Assembly: GCA_903813345.2 (NCBI GenBank) | Contig: CAIIXF020000007.1 | Location: 4,843,730 to 4,903,729, forward strand | DNA from: Owenia fusiformis | Taxonomy: Eukaryota > Annelida > Polychaeta > Sabellida > Oweniidae | Length of the DNA: 60,000 nucleotides | Direction: 5' to 3' | Shown: positions 59,373-60,000 of the stretch, piece after piece | Position numbering within the stretch: the first letter of the stretch is position 1 | Layout: each line of letters starts with the position of its first letter | Notes under the pieces: generated by a model | Seen by the model: only the letters and a program-made list of their open reading frames with translations | The model's database searches: none | What the model was told of the DNA's origin: nothing | Translations under genes and position numbers: made by a program

Positions 59373-60000
59373 TTTGATTGATCAGTTAGTTTTATTTCGT
59401 TATTTATGACCGTTAGCAGTTATCTAACATTTATTTTACAATGACTATCGCAAGAACTCTACGTTGGGCTTACAATGGAGAAAACCGCATTTTTGTAGCT
59501 GCAAGTTGAGAAAAGCTATTTCAGTTGTCCTTTAATTAATTTGCTCAAGCAATATGAGTGAAAATCTCATGAAAAACTTATTTTTAAGACTGAGAAAATG
59601 TGTACCTTTAATGTTTTTGAATTTTAGAACTTAATAAGGTAGAATGTATCTAGAAACCTCAAAAGGTATGGAATACACATGTTATGTACGATCAGTTTTA
59701 AATAAAGGGTTTATCCCTCAGGAAATATGGGTATCCAAAACCTCCCAGTACATAACCCTTATATATGCATTATATTTGATAGGTTTGATCGGGCTAAAAA
59801 GAAATTTATTGATGGAGAAAATGCAATCAGATATTATTACAGGATGCGTCTTAAATAATTAAATCCAAAAACATAACTTATTAAAAGGAAAACACTTGAT
59901 TACAGTAAGCCTAGCCTCTCCAGTTTGATTAGAGTCTGCTTTAAAGGATGTGTCTAAAGAAACTTTATTAATCCATTAACAAAATTTTGACAAGGCAAAA
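59373..60000. other. Right edge of window, no gene recognised
   Basis: AT-rich sequence with a 72-codon + strand ORF (59644-59862) that lacks any recognisable motif or splice context. I do not call it a gene. Confidence 0.5.

Overview
This is AT-rich, intron-rich animal nuclear DNA. There are no bacterial-style operons; coding sequence is in short exons with GT/AG borders and matching phases. Two conserved metazoan genes anchor it: the 3' half of PARD3 (PAR-3/Bazooka polarity scaffold) on the + strand and most of CDC16/APC6 (anaphase-promoting complex TPR subunit) on the - strand. The dispersed repeats that end in GGAC-type tetranucleotide runs, and the lectin-like gene expansion further along, suggest a marine invertebrate, perhaps a lophotrochozoan such as a mollusc, annelid or brachiopod. 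The species cannot be fixed from the sequence.

Layout. 1-15.4 kb: eight 3' coding exons of PARD3 and its 3'UTR. 15.4-16.9 kb: short intergenic spacer with hairpin-forming repeats. 16.9-27.9 kb: CDC16, eleven coding exons read right to left; its introns hold transposable elements, including a complete 581-bp miniature LTR element (TRIM) with identical LTRs, each carrying a tRNA-like sequence with Pol III boxes. The N-terminal exon(s) of CDC16 were not found. 27.9-30.6 kb: repeat-rich spacer with a pogo-like MITE, nested repeats and a decayed exon of the receptor family that follows.

30.6-57.1 kb is the main attraction: a tandem + strand array of a lectin-type transmembrane receptor family. 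The exon plan is constant: (1) 67-70 nt signal-peptide exon; (2) about 300 nt exon for a divergent SUEL/rhamnose-binding-lectin-like domain; (3) 366-375 nt exon for a second, possibly CUB-like, domain; (4-5) Thr/Ser-rich stalk exons; (6) an 88-nt transmembrane exon; (7) a large exon for a tyrosine-rich cytoplasmic tail. Three loci (gene 1, gene 2, gene 4) are complete and their exon sums are exact multiples of three. Gene 3 is a near-perfect 3.52-kb tandem copy of gene 2 without the signal-peptide exon. Gene 5 is an orphan signal exon, and gene 6 shows only its first two exons. The ectodomains are similar but the tails differ sharply: gene 1 has fourteen 27-residue repeats each with YVND, genes 2/3 have seven YENA repeats, and gene 4 has YxxV/I motifs plus a duplicated proline-rich module. 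This looks like a rapidly evolving, possibly immune, receptor family in which signalling-tail motif number and type are varied by minisatellite expansion.

57.1-60 kb is mostly mobile or satellite DNA: a TTGAAA-rich palindromic-ended element, an AT-rich satellite, an internally deleted and frameshifted mariner-like transposon with intact terminal repeats and TA target sites, and a small palindromic MITE.
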